A stretch of 64,000 bases of DNA from Solirubrobacter deserti. Lineage in GTDB: Bacteria > Actinomycetota > Thermoleophilia > Solirubrobacterales > Solirubrobacteraceae. A model generated the notes under the pieces. The model ran no database searches, was not told the DNA's origin, and saw nothing but the letters and a program-made list of their open reading frames with translations. Below, piece by piece: positions 49,638 through 57,769 of this stretch; the stretch's first letter is position 1; every line of letters begins with the position of its first letter. The stretch covers positions 1-64,000 of the forward strand of contig NZ_JAPCID010000015.1 in assembly GCF_027587175.1 (NCBI RefSeq). Reading direction: 5' to 3'. The position numbers and the translations under genes are program-made.

Positions 49638-51305
49638 TCAGCGGCGGGGCGACGTGAAGCGCTCGCGGCGGACGGTCGCCTTCTTGCCCTTGATCGTGGT
49701 GCCGCGCAGGGCGCTGATCACGTGGTCGAGGGCGTCGGCCGGGACCTCGACGAGCGAGAAGCGGTCGGCGATCTCGATGCCGCCGATGTCGCGGCCCGCG
49801 AGGCCCGCCTCGTTGGTGATGGCGCCGACGAGGTCCTTCGGGCGGATGCCGGCGACGCGGCCGGCGCCGACGAACACGCGCGCCATGCTCTCGTCCCCAC
49901 GCTGAGCGGGCTTGGCGGGGCGCTTCGGGCGGTCCTTGGGCGGCGGCGCGACTTCGGGGATCTCCTCCTCGTCGACCGTGACCCCGCTCGCCTCGTGCGC
50001 GAGCTTGACCGCGGCGGCGGCGACGTCCATCACGTCGTAGGACTCGGCGAGGGTCTCGACGACGACGCGGAAGTGGTCGAGGTCGCCGTCCTCGAGCAGG
50101 GACTCCTCCAGGCTCGCGCGGGTCAGCTCCAGCCGGCGCGCACGCAGGTCCGCGACCGTCGGGAGCTTCTCGAACGAGATCCGCTGCTTGGTGATCTTCT
50201 CGACCGTCTTGAGGTAGCGGTGCTCCCGCGGCTGGGCGAGCGTGATCGCGGTGCCCTCACGCCCCGCGCGGCCGACGCGGCCGATGCGGTGCACGTAGGA
50301 CTCGGGGGAGGACGGCACGTCGTAGTTGATGACGTGGGTCAGCAGGTCGATGTCGAGGCCGCGCGCCGCGACGTCGGTCGCGAGCAGGAGGTCGGCCTGC
50401 CCGCCGCGCAACCGGTGCATCACGCGGTCGCGCTGCTGCTGGGACAGGCCGCCGTGCAGCGCCTCGGCGCGGTAGCCGCGGCCGTTGAGCGTCTCGGTGA
50501 GCGTGTCGACCTCGTCGCGGGTCCGGCAGAAGACGAGGGCGGCCGTGGGCTGCTCGACGTCCAGGATGCGACCGAGCGCCGCCGCCTTGCTGGCGCGCGG
50601 GACGATGTACGCGCTCTGTCGCACCCGCTTGGCCTCAGCCTCGACGTCGGCACGGCCGATCTCGATGACCTGGGGCTCGCGCAGGTGGCGCTTGACGATC
50701 CCGTTCAGCCGCGGCGGCATCGTCGCGCTGAAGAGCACGGTCTGGCGCGACTCGGGCACCGCCTCCAGCAGCGCCTCCAGGTCCTCGGCGAAGCCCATGT
50801 CGAGCATCTCGTCGGCCTCGTCGAGCACGACGGTCTCGACCGTGTCCAGGTTCAGTGTGCCGCGATTGAGGTGGTCGATCGCGCGGCCCGGCGTGGCGAC
50901 CACCACGTCCACGCCGCGGTCCAGCGCCTTCAGCTGGCGGACGATCGGCTGGCCGCCGTACACCGGCAGCACGCGCACGCCGAGCTGGCGGCCGTACTTG
51001 TGCATGGCCTCGGAGACCTGCATCGAGAGCTCGCGCGTGGGCACCAGCACGAGCGCGGCGGGCTCGCGGGTGCGGCGCCCCGGCTCCATGCGCTGCAGGA
51101 TCGGGAGCGCGAACGCGGCGGTCTTACCCGTGCCGGTCGCGGCCTGGCCGAGCAGGTCGCGGCCTTCGACCAGCGGGCCGATGGCCTCGCGCTGGATCGG
51201 GGTCGGCTCCTCGTAGCCCAGGTGGGTGAGGGCGCTCAGCAGCTCCTCTCGAAGGCCGAGGTCCGCGAAGGTGGGTGCGATCTCGTCTTCGGCCACGTCG
51301 CCCAC
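49638..51305 (-). CDS. DEAD-box RNA helicase with DbpA-type RNA-binding end
   Basis: The 555-residue protein has the Q motif (EEPTPIQREAIG), Walker A AATGTGKTAAF, VLVPTRELSMQV, the VLDEADEMLDMG DEAD box, LFSATMP, ATDVAARGLDID and YVHRIGRVGRAG. The C-terminal ~75 residues (ARVFVGAGRVAGIRPKDLVG, GGIEIADRFSLVEVP) form the DbpA/CsdA RNA-binding fold. It is probably a DeaD/CsdA-type helicase for ribosome assembly and mRNA unwinding. It lies near the cold-shock gene, which fits a cold-response role. Confidence 0.95.
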   Translation of the reverse strand: MGDVAEDEIAPTFADLGLREELLSALTHLGYEEPTPIQREAIGPLVEGRDLLGQAATGTGKTAAFALPILQRMEPGRRTREPAALVLVPTRELSMQVSEAMHKYGRQLGVRVLPVYGGQPIVRQLKALDRGVDVVVATPGRAIDHLNRGTLNLDTVETVVLDEADEMLDMGFAEDLEALLEAVPESRQTVLFSATMPPRLNGIVKRHLREPQVIEIGRADVEAEAKRVRQSAYIVPRASKAAALGRILDVEQPTAALVFCRTRDEVDTLTETLNGRGYRAEALHGGLSQQQRDRVMHRLRGGQADLLLATDVAARGLDIDLLTHVINYDVPSSPESYVHRIGRVGRAGREGTAITLAQPREHRYLKTVEKITKQRISFEKLPTVADLRARRLELTRASLEESLLEDGDLDHFRVVVETLAESYDVMDVAAAAVKLAHEASGVTVDEEEIPEVAPPPKDRPKRPAKPAQRGDESMARVFVGAGRVAGIRPKDLVGAITNEAGLAGRDIGGIEIADRFSLVEVPADALDHVISALRGTTIKGKKATVRRERFTSPRR

Positions 51306-51338
51306 CTACGCTAGCGGGCGACGTGGATCCAGCAGGAT

Positions 51339-51434
51339 TCAGGAGTGGTGCTGGCCCGCCCACGCCATCATGGCGAAGAACGCGGCGGCGCCACACACGA
51401 TGAGGACGGCGGCGATCTGGGTCATGTCCCCCAT
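51339..51434 (-). CDS. Very small membrane peptide (31 aa), hypothetical
   Basis: On the minus strand ATG 51434 opens MGDMTQIAAVLIVCGAAAFF, then AMMAWAGQHHS and a stop at 51339. One helix with a short polar end fits small membrane peptides. It lies in the gap between the helicase and the DUF2934 gene and uses otherwise empty sequence. There is no strong ribosome-binding site, so this is a candidate only. Confidence 0.4.
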   Translation of the reverse strand: MGDMTQIAAVLIVCGAAAFFAMMAWAGQHHS

Positions 51435-51509
51435 GATCGGCCGCAACCCCGAAAACTTGCTGAAGGTCACCTCAAAGGTTCCATAAGGCGGCGACCTTCC
51501 CGCGGGGTG

Positions 51510-51890
51510 CTAGGCGGTCGTGAGCTCGCGCTCGGCCGTCAGCCAGTGGTGGACCGGGTCGCCGCCCTGCTCGAGCGCGAGGAAGTACGCGCGAGTGGCG
51601 ATGTCCTCGTGCGTGACCTTGATCGTCGCCGTGATCCCGTCCTCGGTGACGTGCGTCTCGACGACCTCGACCTCGACGGCGGTCGGAGCCGCGGGCGCGG
51701 CGGCCGGCGCGGCGTCCGCGAAGCGCGCGCGCCACTCGGCGACGCCGCCGTGTTTGCCCATGGCGGTGCTCAGGCCACCGAGACCGCGCTCGGAGAGCTC
51801 CTCGCGCTTCGGGAAGCGGCCCAGTTCAGCGACGATCGGCTCGAGGGTGGCGTGGATGGTTTCAGGATCCCACTTGCGACGGGTAGTCAT
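51510..51890 (-). CDS. DUF2934 protein with HNH-repeat-like N-terminus
   Basis: ATG 51890 gives 126 residues. The N-terminal ~50 (KWDPETIHATLEPIVAELGR, FPKREELSERGLGGLSTAMG) have the W..e.I...l..i..elGr.P...el..rGL pattern of homing-endonuclease-associated repeats, a small DNA-binding helical fold. After an Ala/Pro linker, the end ATRAYFLALEQGGDPVHHWL matches the short DUF2934 motif. The pairing suggests a small DNA-linked regulator. Its role is unknown. Confidence 0.7.
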   Translation of the reverse strand: MTTRRKWDPETIHATLEPIVAELGRFPKREELSERGLGGLSTAMGKHGGVAEWRARFADAAPAAAPAAPTAVEVEVVETHVTEDGITATIKVTHEDIATRAYFLALEQGGDPVHHWLTAERELTTA

Positions 51891-51965
51891 ACGCGCGAGT
51901 ATCGCCCGCGTTAGCGGAATCGTCTGCTGCAATGGGTGAAGAAACCCCCTGAACGGGGGCGATGG

Positions 51966-52133
51966 TCAGCGCTGAGACCCTGGGCTCGCCTCGTCGTCGA
52001 GATCGAGCAGCGCGTCTATGGCCGCGACCAGCGACGAGGACTGCCGCGTGCCGACCTGCAGCAGGACCTCGCGACAGGCCATCAGCAGCTCGTCGCGCAG
52101 CTCCAGCGCTTCGGCGAGATCATCCGTGGCCAC
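51966..52133 (-). CDS. Small helical protein (55 aa), hypothetical
   Basis: GTG 52133 on the minus strand opens MATDDLAEALELRDELLMAC, then REVLLQVGTRQSSSLVAAID and an acidic end. Two amphipathic helices are predicted. It begins 19 nt after the stop of the membrane protein of the sigma-factor operon and is probably its third gene. No ribosome-binding site is obvious and no family is recognised. Confidence 0.45.
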   Translation of the reverse strand: MATDDLAEALELRDELLMACREVLLQVGTRQSSSLVAAIDALLDLDDEASPGSQR

Positions 52134-52152
52134 GCCCGCGACGTTAGACGGC

Positions 52153-52845
52153 CTACCGGATCACATCGTTCCACGGGGTCGGCACGACGGCACAGTTGGC
52201 GCGTGCGTAGGCCCGCACCGGGCCCGCGTCGCGAGCCAGCGCCGCGGGCGCGACGGCGTTCCAGCCCTGCGTGCGCTCGTACGGGTCCTGGAGCGAGGCG
52301 CGCAGCGTCGGCCAGTGCGGGACGTCCTGCAGGACGGCCGTCGCGCTCGCCAGCGCGGACTCGTTGCCCTGCTCGAGCGCGAACAGCCAGAACGTCGCCC
52401 ACGCGCAGCCCGCGCGGAACTCGACCAGGAACTGGACCGTGCCGCGATCGTTGATCGAGGCCATGTCGGTCGGCCCGGGCGGCGTGCCCTCCCAGTCCAT
52501 CGACTCGCCCGCGCCGGGCGGGTACGGCACGCGGGCGGCGATCTCGCCCGCCGCCGCGCGCAGCTCCGAGTGTTCCAGCCGCTCGGTGCGCGCGTTCAGC
52601 GGCGCGGCGGGGGCCGCGACCAGCGCGTCCGAGCGCGCGAGCGCGGCGGCGGGCACGGTGACCGGCGGCGGAGCGGCCGGCCCCGTGGCCTCGCGCTCCG
52701 GGACCAGCGCGACGACCAGCGCGGCCGCGCCGGCGGCCAGTGCCGGTGCCGCCGCCCAGCGGACCCAGACGCGCCGGCGGCGGCCGCGGTAGCGGCGGTG
52801 GGCGGCCGCGTCGAGCGCGGACTCCAGCTCCGGGAACACGCTCAT
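52153..52845 (-). CDS. Membrane protein partnered with an ECF sigma factor
   Basis: The 230-residue protein has ~30 basic cytoplasmic residues (MSVFPELESALDAAAHRRYR), one helix (AAAPALAAGAAALVVALVP) and an exported ~150-residue domain with two cysteines. The ATG overlaps the sigma-factor stop (ATGA). This gene order and topology are typical of membrane anti-sigma factors. The cytoplasmic part is short and lacks a zinc anti-sigma motif (HxxxCxxC), so regulation of the sigma factor is inference. Confidence 0.65.
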   Translation of the reverse strand: MSVFPELESALDAAAHRRYRGRRRRVWVRWAAAPALAAGAAALVVALVPEREATGPAAPPPVTVPAAALARSDALVAAPAAPLNARTERLEHSELRAAAGEIAARVPYPPGAGESMDWEGTPPGPTDMASINDRGTVQFLVEFRAGCAWATFWLFALEQGNESALASATAVLQDVPHWPTLRASLQDPYERTQGWNAVAPAALARDAGPVRAYARANCAVVPTPWNDVIR

Positions 52846-53381
52846 AGAAGCTCCCTCAACGTCGTCAGCCCGCGGCTCACGCGCTTGCGCACGACCGCCT
52901 CGGAGACCTGCACGGACGCGGCGATGTCCTTGTAGGAGCGCTCGTCGAGCACGTGCGCGCGGATCGCCTCGGCCTGGTCGGCCGGGAGCCGGTCGAGCAG
53001 CTCGACCGCCCGCTCCTCCCCCGCGAGCCGCTCGATCCGCTCGATCAGCTCGTCGTCGACCTCCAGGCGCGGCATCGCGAGCTTGCGCCGCGCGCGGTCC
53101 TCCACCCGCCCGCGCTCGAACGAGCGCATCAGCCGGTGGCGGGCGATCCCGTACAGCCACGCGACCGCGTTGCCGTCCCCGCGGAAGCGGGACGCCCCCA
53201 GCAGCGCCGCGGCGAACGTCTCGGCGGCGAGGTCGGCGGCGAGCTCGGCGTCGCCGGTGCGGCGCATGAAGTAGCCGAGCATCGGCCCTTCGTGGCGCCG
53301 GTAGAAGACGGCGAACGCCGCCGGGACCGAGGGGGTCTCGGTCAGAAGGCGCTCATCGCTCCAGCCGTCCACACCCCCCAA
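52842..53381 (-). CDS. ECF-type RNA polymerase sigma factor
   Basis: The 179-residue protein has region 2 (FAVFYRRHEGPMLGYFMRRT, ELAADLAAETFAAAL, GNAVAWLYGIARHRLMRSFE). Region 4 includes the helix-turn-helix RSYKDIAASVQVSEAVVRKR. It directs RNA polymerase to a small regulon in response to an envelope or other signal. It is the first gene of the operon with the coupled membrane protein. Confidence 0.93.
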   Translation of the reverse strand: MGGVDGWSDERLLTETPSVPAAFAVFYRRHEGPMLGYFMRRTGDAELAADLAAETFAAALLGASRFRGDGNAVAWLYGIARHRLMRSFERGRVEDRARRKLAMPRLEVDDELIERIERLAGEERAVELLDRLPADQAEAIRAHVLDERSYKDIAASVQVSEAVVRKRVSRGLTTLRELL

Positions 53382-53444
53382 TACCGCGAGAGGTGTGGAT
53401 TTGTGACGGTCGTATCGCGAGGGCGCGCGCCGCCGTGCGAATCG

Positions 53445-53822
53445 CTACACGTCCGCTTCGACCAGACGGCGGATCGCGTCGAGCGTGCCCATGACCTCGG
53501 GATCGGGTGCGTCGCCGTGCACGGTCGCGACGAACAACGTGAGCCGCGAGCCCTGCTCGTCCGGGTCGACCTGCAGCCAGCCGTGGTAGTCGCTGCCCTC
53601 GGCGCCCCACTCGATCCGGCGCTTGGAGTCGTCGGTCTTGAACCACCCCTCGCCGTGCTGGGTGTGGCCCTGGTAGCGCGCCTCGACGGTGACCTTGTCG
53701 CCGTCGTGCGGCTCGGCCTTGGTCATCTGCGGCACGTAGTGCGGCAGGTTGCGGATGTCCGCGAGCGCGGCGTACACCTTGTCGGCATCCGCGGCGACGT
53801 GATGGGTGTGCTCGTGCTTCAC
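53445..53822 (-). CDS. SRPBCC (START-like) family protein
   Basis: GTG 53822 overlaps the stop of the amidotransferase gene (GTGA). The 125-residue protein begins EHTHHVAADADKVYAALADI, a usual polyketide-cyclase/dehydrase-type start. It continues with RIEWGAEGSDYHGWLQVDPD and SRLTLFVATVHGD, and ends in a helix (EVMGTLDAIRRLVE). Members hold a hydrophobic ligand in a helix-grip cavity. The ligand is unknown. Confidence 0.88.
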   Translation of the reverse strand: MKHEHTHHVAADADKVYAALADIRNLPHYVPQMTKAEPHDGDKVTVEARYQGHTQHGEGWFKTDDSKRRIEWGAEGSDYHGWLQVDPDEQGSRLTLFVATVHGDAPDPEVMGTLDAIRRLVEADV

Positions 53823-54499
53823 GCGCCGGAGGCTACAGCCACGAGGCCCGCGCGGGCGGCGAACCCGTCGAACAGGACCTCGGCGGCCCGCGCGGCGTCG
53901 GCCGCATGGGGCGCCGGATCCAGGTCCTCCGCCGTCACCCCTGCCCGCTCCATGTCGGCGTGATCGCTGCTCGCCCAGCGCTCGACGATCGGCGGCGTGA
54001 CCTCCGGGTGGAACTGCACGCCGAGGTGGCGACGGTCGCAGAACGCCTGCACGCCGAACGCGTTGGAGGCGAGCTCGTAGGCGAGCGGCGGGAGCGTGAA
54101 TCCGTCTTCGTGCCACGCCATCCACGGGCCGGGCGGGATGCGGTCGGTGTCGCTGGAATTGACCGTCACCCATCCGACCTCGGGCACGGTCAGCCGGTGC
54201 ACCGTGCCGCCGAGCGCGGCGGCCAGCACCTGCGATCCGAAGCAGATGCCGAGCACGGGCACGTCGGCGGCGTCCGCCGCGCGCAGGAACTCGATCACGC
54301 GGCCGACCCACTCCGGCCCGCCGCCCGCGGCGCTCGCGCTCGACCCGAGCGCGACCACGAACTCGAACTCGCGCGGGTCGGGATAGGGGTCCTTCCCGTC
54401 GACGCGCAGCGTCCGGAGCGTGAACCCGCGCCGCCGCGCCCAGTCCTCGAGCCGCCCGGCCGGGGCGTCCGCCTGGGTCTGCAGCACGAGGCCGGTCAT
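53819..54499 (-). CDS. Class-I glutamine amidotransferase-like protein
   Basis: The 226-residue protein has an early FVVALGSSASAAGGGPEW and the nucleophile elbow VPVLGICFGSQVLAAALGG. The His-Glu pair lies in HLGVQFHPEVTPP. The look is that of stand-alone GuaA-type amidotransferase domains acting on a gamma-glutamyl or similar amide. The ATG overlaps the sulfatase stop (ATGA) and its stop overlaps the SRPBCC start. The three genes are thus translationally coupled, which hints at a common substrate. Confidence 0.88.
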   Translation of the reverse strand: MTGLVLQTQADAPAGRLEDWARRRGFTLRTLRVDGKDPYPDPREFEFVVALGSSASAAGGGPEWVGRVIEFLRAADAADVPVLGICFGSQVLAAALGGTVHRLTVPEVGWVTVNSSDTDRIPPGPWMAWHEDGFTLPPLAYELASNAFGVQAFCDRRHLGVQFHPEVTPPIVERWASSDHADMERAGVTAEDLDPAPHAADAARAAEVLFDGFAARAGLVAVASGA

Positions 54500-55770
54500 C
54501 GGGCGATCACCGTCGGCTCGTCCGGTGAGATCTGATCCGGCAGGTTGATCTCGACGCCCTCCTCCGGCTCGATCGGGCCGTGCAGCAGCGGGTCGTCGGT
54601 CGCCTGCATCCAGTCCAGCAGGCGCCCGCGCAGCTCGGCGAGCACGTCCGCGTGCCCCGGGTCCTCGGCGAGGTTGCTCGCCTCGCCCGGATCGAAGACG
54701 AGGTCGAACAGCTCCTCCTCCGCCGGGCGCCGGTCCGCGAGCCCGTGGGCGAGCAGATAGTCCTTGCTCGGGCTGTCGTCGATGTTCGCGAGCACGGGGC
54801 CCTGGTGACCGTTCTCGAAGCGCCGGATGTACTTGTACCGCTTCGTGCGCACCGCGCGCTGCGGCTCGTACGCCGCGTGGAACGTGATCTCCGCGAACAC
54901 CGCGTCGTTGCGCTCGGCGGCCAGCAGCGACCGCCCGCGCACCCACTCCGGCCGCTCGATCCCCGCCAGCTCGCAGATCGTCGGGAACAGGTCGATCTGC
55001 GAGACGAGGTCGTCGGACACCTTGCCGCCCTCGAACCCCGCGCCGCGGATGATCAGCATGACGCCGATCCCGCGGTCGCTCAGCGTCGCCTTCGAGCCCG
55101 GGAACGCGAGCCCGTGATCGGTGGTGAGGATCACCAGGGTGTTGTCGGGCAGCGCGTCGAGCACCGTGCCGACGCCCTGGTCCAGCGACCGCGCGCTCGC
55201 CTTGTAGGCCGCCATGTCCCGCCGGGTCTCCGGCGTGTCCGGCAGGTTCGCCGGCGGGAGCGAGTACAGCGCGTCACGCGCCGAGGTGGGCTCGAAGTAG
55301 TCGCGGTGGGTCTCGAAGAAGCCGACGCTCAGGAAGAACGGCTGCTCGTGCGCCTCGCGCAGCACGCCCGCCGCCGCGGGGGCGACGTGCGCCGCGTGCG
55401 AGCTGTCGATCTCGACGATCCGGTCATAGCCGATGTCGGCCGGGTCCGACGACAGGTGCTGCTCGCCGATCAACGTCGACGTGTAGCCCGCGGCACGCAG
55501 GGTGTGGACGAGGTGATGGTCGTAGTCCGCGAGCCGGTAGCCGCGGTGCGCGAGGCCGAGCATCCCGTTCGTGTGGCTGTACTCGCCGGTCAGCAGCGCC
55601 GCGCGGGAGGCGGAGCAGACGGGCGCCGCGCTGAACGCCTGCCGGAACAGCACCCCCTGGTCCGCGAGGCGCTGGATGTTGGGCGTCGGGACCTGGTGGC
55701 CGTAGGGCTGGATGTGCCGTCCCGTGTCATGCGAGTGGAGGTACACGATGTTCGGTTCCCGCAAAGTCAT
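54496..55770 (-). CDS. Sulfatase, N-sulfoglucosamine sulfohydrolase-like
   Basis: The 424-residue protein begins EPNIVYLHSHDTGRHIQPYG and PTPNIQRLADQGVLFRQAFS, the start typical of SGSH-like sulfatases. The modification site reads PVCSASRAALLTG. The Cys to be oxidised to formylglycine and the Arg are present, but the Pro of CxPxR is Ala. Metal and sulfate residues appear in ILTTDHGLAFPGSK. It would remove sulfate from sulfamates or sulfate esters. No signal peptide is seen, so it may be cytoplasmic. The formylglycine-generating enzyme nearby is broken. Confidence 0.9.
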   Translation of the reverse strand: MTLREPNIVYLHSHDTGRHIQPYGHQVPTPNIQRLADQGVLFRQAFSAAPVCSASRAALLTGEYSHTNGMLGLAHRGYRLADYDHHLVHTLRAAGYTSTLIGEQHLSSDPADIGYDRIVEIDSSHAAHVAPAAAGVLREAHEQPFFLSVGFFETHRDYFEPTSARDALYSLPPANLPDTPETRRDMAAYKASARSLDQGVGTVLDALPDNTLVILTTDHGLAFPGSKATLSDRGIGVMLIIRGAGFEGGKVSDDLVSQIDLFPTICELAGIERPEWVRGRSLLAAERNDAVFAEITFHAAYEPQRAVRTKRYKYIRRFENGHQGPVLANIDDSPSKDYLLAHGLADRRPAEEELFDLVFDPGEASNLAEDPGHADVLAELRGRLLDWMQATDDPLLHGPIEPEEGVEINLPDQISPDEPTVIAR

Positions 55771-55785
55771 GTAATCCTATCGAGA

Positions 55786-56400
55786 ATGTCTGGATTGATC
55801 GTCTGCGCCGCGCTGCGCAGCGGAAGCACGCTGCTGTGCGAGCTGCTCAAGGCGACGGGGGTCGCCGGCGTCCCCAACGAGTGGTTCCAGCACTTCAAGG
55901 ACACAGGGCTCGCCGACCAGCCGCGCCAGTACCTGGCCGGGCTCGACGATCCGCTGGTCAACTCGCTGCTCCCCCCACTGGACCCTGGTACCCCGCAAGC
56001 GGCGTTCGACTTCGACGCCGTGCGCCGCGCCGGGACGACGCCCAACGGCGTGTTCGCGGCGAAGATCATGTGGAGCCACACGGATGACCTGTGGGCGCGG
56101 CTCGGCGGGCGCTCGCTCGAGGACGTGTTCGGGCCGCTGCGCTACTTCCAGGTGCTCCGGCGCGACAAGGTCGCGCAGGCCGTGTCGCTGTGGACGGCGA
56201 TCCAGACGCAGGCGTGGCGCGACGGCGACGCGACGCAGGCCCAGCCGGTCTACTCGCACGCGGCCATCCGGCATTTGATCGAGTGGCTGACGCTGCTCGA
56301 AGTCCGCGGCCACCTCCCGCATGACGTACACGGCCTCGGCCTCGAGCGCCTGCAGGTGCGTGAGGGTCCTCACGCGGCCTGCGCGGTCTCGGCGTGGTAG
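55786..56400 (+). pseudogene. Stf0-type sulfotransferase, N-terminal half (split by inversion)
   Basis: ATG 55786 is only 15 bp from the divergent sulfatase start. The sequence has the PAPS 5'-phosphosulfate loop CAALRSGSTLLCELLKATG, VPNEWFQHF, FAAKIMWSHTDDLWARL, and FQVLRRDKVAQAVSLWTAIQ, all Stf0 features. It proceeds to AAIRHLIEWLTLLE at about 56300 and then leaves the family. The missing C-terminal half lies inverted at 56370-56565. Stf0 enzymes sulfate trehalose or similar sugars. Confidence 0.8.
56290..56373 (-). pseudogene. cysD: First codons of cysD (sulfate adenylyltransferase small subunit)
   Basis: On the minus strand GTG 56373 overlaps the stop of the sulfotransferase C-terminal fragment (GTGA). 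It reads RTLTHLQALEAEAVYVMREV then AADFEQ, the well-conserved start of CysD (LxxLEAEsihImREVaAeFe). At about 56292 the match ends at the joint with the plus-strand sulfotransferase half. Only 27 codons survive. Confidence 0.75.
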
Positions 56401-56565
56401 CGCGCGACCCACGCGGCCGAGTGCCCGTTCGCCTGCCGCCGCATCGGCGCCGGCGGAGCGGGCACGCCCGCCAGCGCCTCGATCACCGGCGACGGGTCGC
56501 GCACGAAGTCCTCGTAGACGACGACGTCGGGGTCGCGGTGCGCGAGCCACGCCGGCCAGGCACGC
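56370..56565 (-). pseudogene. Stf0-type sulfotransferase, C-terminal half (inverted)
   Basis: The minus strand reads RAWPAWLAHRDPDVVVYEDF, VRDPSPVIEALAGVP and RRQANGHSAAWVARYHAETA before the stop at 56370. This is the usual end of Stf0 sulfotransferases (W..w......d...v.YEd.v.dP....WvaRY). Placed after the LLE end of the plus-strand half it restores a continuous protein. It therefore appears that about 290 bp carrying this end and the cysD start were inverted. Confidence 0.75.
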
Positions 56566-56572
56566 TCCCCCG

Positions 56573-56821
56573 CGCGGCAACGCGTTCCGGGGCGAGTTCC
56601 CGCACGGCGAGGCCGGCGCCGTCCCGGTCGACGCGTACGAGCCGAACCCGAACGGGCTCCACACCGTCGTCGGCAACGTCTGGGAGTGGACGGTCGGCGG
56701 GCGTCCAACGCGGCGGCTCCTCCCTCTGCCACCCGTCCTACTGCCGGCGCAACCGGCTCTTCGGCCGCAGCACCGGCGACGCGCCGGTGGGCCACGTGGG
56801 CTTCCGCGTAGTCTCCGCCCC
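56573..56821 (+). pseudogene. Formylglycine-generating enzyme, C-terminal fragment with deletion
   Basis: The plus strand reads RGNAFRGEFPHGEAGAVPVD, AYEPNPNGLHTVVGNVWEWT and, in another frame, RGGSSLCHPSYCRRNRLFGR and TGDAPVGHVGFRVV. These are the end of the FGE/SUMF1 domain, including the two active-site cysteines (CHPSYC). About 20-30 residues between WEW and RGGS are missing, the frame changes, and nothing before RGNAF is present. It ends at the start of the aldo/keto reductase gene. Confidence 0.8.
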
Positions 56822-57769
56822 ATGGAGCAACGGGAACTCGGCGACTCCGGGCTGAAGGTCTCCACCGTCGCGCTCGGGTCGTGGTTGACCTACTCGGGCG
56901 GGATCGGGCGCGAGCAGACCGAGGCGTGCACGCGGGGGGCGTTCGACGCCGGCATCACGCTGTTCGACACCGCGAACGTGTACGGGACGGGCGCCGCGGA
57001 GCGGGCGTGGGGCGAGATCCTGCGCGACTACCCGCGGGACTCGTACGTGCTCGCGACGAAGGTCTTCTTCCCCATGGGCCCGCGCGACCGCGGCCTCTCG
57101 CGCCAGCAGATCCTCAAGCAGATCGACGGGTCACTGGAGCGGCTGCAGACCGACTATGTCGACCTCTACCAGTGCCACCGCTACGACTCGTCCGTGCCGC
57201 TGGAGGAGACGATGGGTGCGCTGACGGAGGTCGTCGAGGCGGGCAAGGCGCGCTTCATCGGCTTCAGCGAGTGGCCGGCGGACAAGATCCAGGCCGCGCT
57301 GGATCTCCCCGGCGTGGCGAAGTTCGTCTCCAGCCAGCCGCAGTACAGCGCGCTGCACCGGACGCCCGAGGCCGAGGTGATCCCGGTGTGCGAGGCGAAC
57401 GGCATCAGCCAGATCGTGTGGTCGCCGCTCGCGCAGGGCGTGCTCACCGGCAAGTACCTGCCCGGCGCGAAGGTCCCGGCGGACTCGCGCGCGGCGAACA
57501 AGTCCATGAACCGCTTCATCAAGCAGTGGCTCGACGACGAGACGCTGACGGCCGTGCAGGCGCTGCGGCCGATCGCCGATCAGGCGGGCGTCAAGCTCTC
57601 GCAGCTCGCGCTGGCGTGGGTGCTGCACCAGCGCAACGTCACGTCCGTGATTATCGGCGCCACGCGGCCCGAGCAGGTGCACGAGAACGCGGCCGCAGCC
57701 GAGGTGCAGCTGTCCGAGGACACGCTGGCCGCGGTCAACGACACGCTCAAAAGAGCGGCGGTGTTGTGA
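56822..57769 (+). CDS. Aldo/keto reductase (Kv-beta-like group)
   Basis: The 315-residue TIM-barrel protein has the AKR tetrad in FDTANVYGTGAAERAWGEIL (Asp, Tyr), LATKVFFPMG (Lys) and YQCHRYDSSVPLEETM (His). The C-terminus has WSPLAQGVLTGKYLPGA and the NADPH-binding IIGATRPEQVHENAAAA. The pattern EQTEACTRGAFDAGITLFDT fits the group of potassium-channel beta subunits and YghZ-like reductases. The substrate is unknown. The 3' end overlaps the convergent kinase gene by 23 bp. Confidence 0.94.
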   Translation: MEQRELGDSGLKVSTVALGSWLTYSGGIGREQTEACTRGAFDAGITLFDTANVYGTGAAERAWGEILRDYPRDSYVLATKVFFPMGPRDRGLSRQQILKQIDGSLERLQTDYVDLYQCHRYDSSVPLEETMGALTEVVEAGKARFIGFSEWPADKIQAALDLPGVAKFVSSQPQYSALHRTPEAEVIPVCEANGISQIVWSPLAQGVLTGKYLPGAKVPADSRAANKSMNRFIKQWLDDETLTAVQALRPIADQAGVKLSQLALAWVLHQRNVTSVIIGATRPEQVHENAAAAEVQLSEDTLAAVNDTLKRAAVL

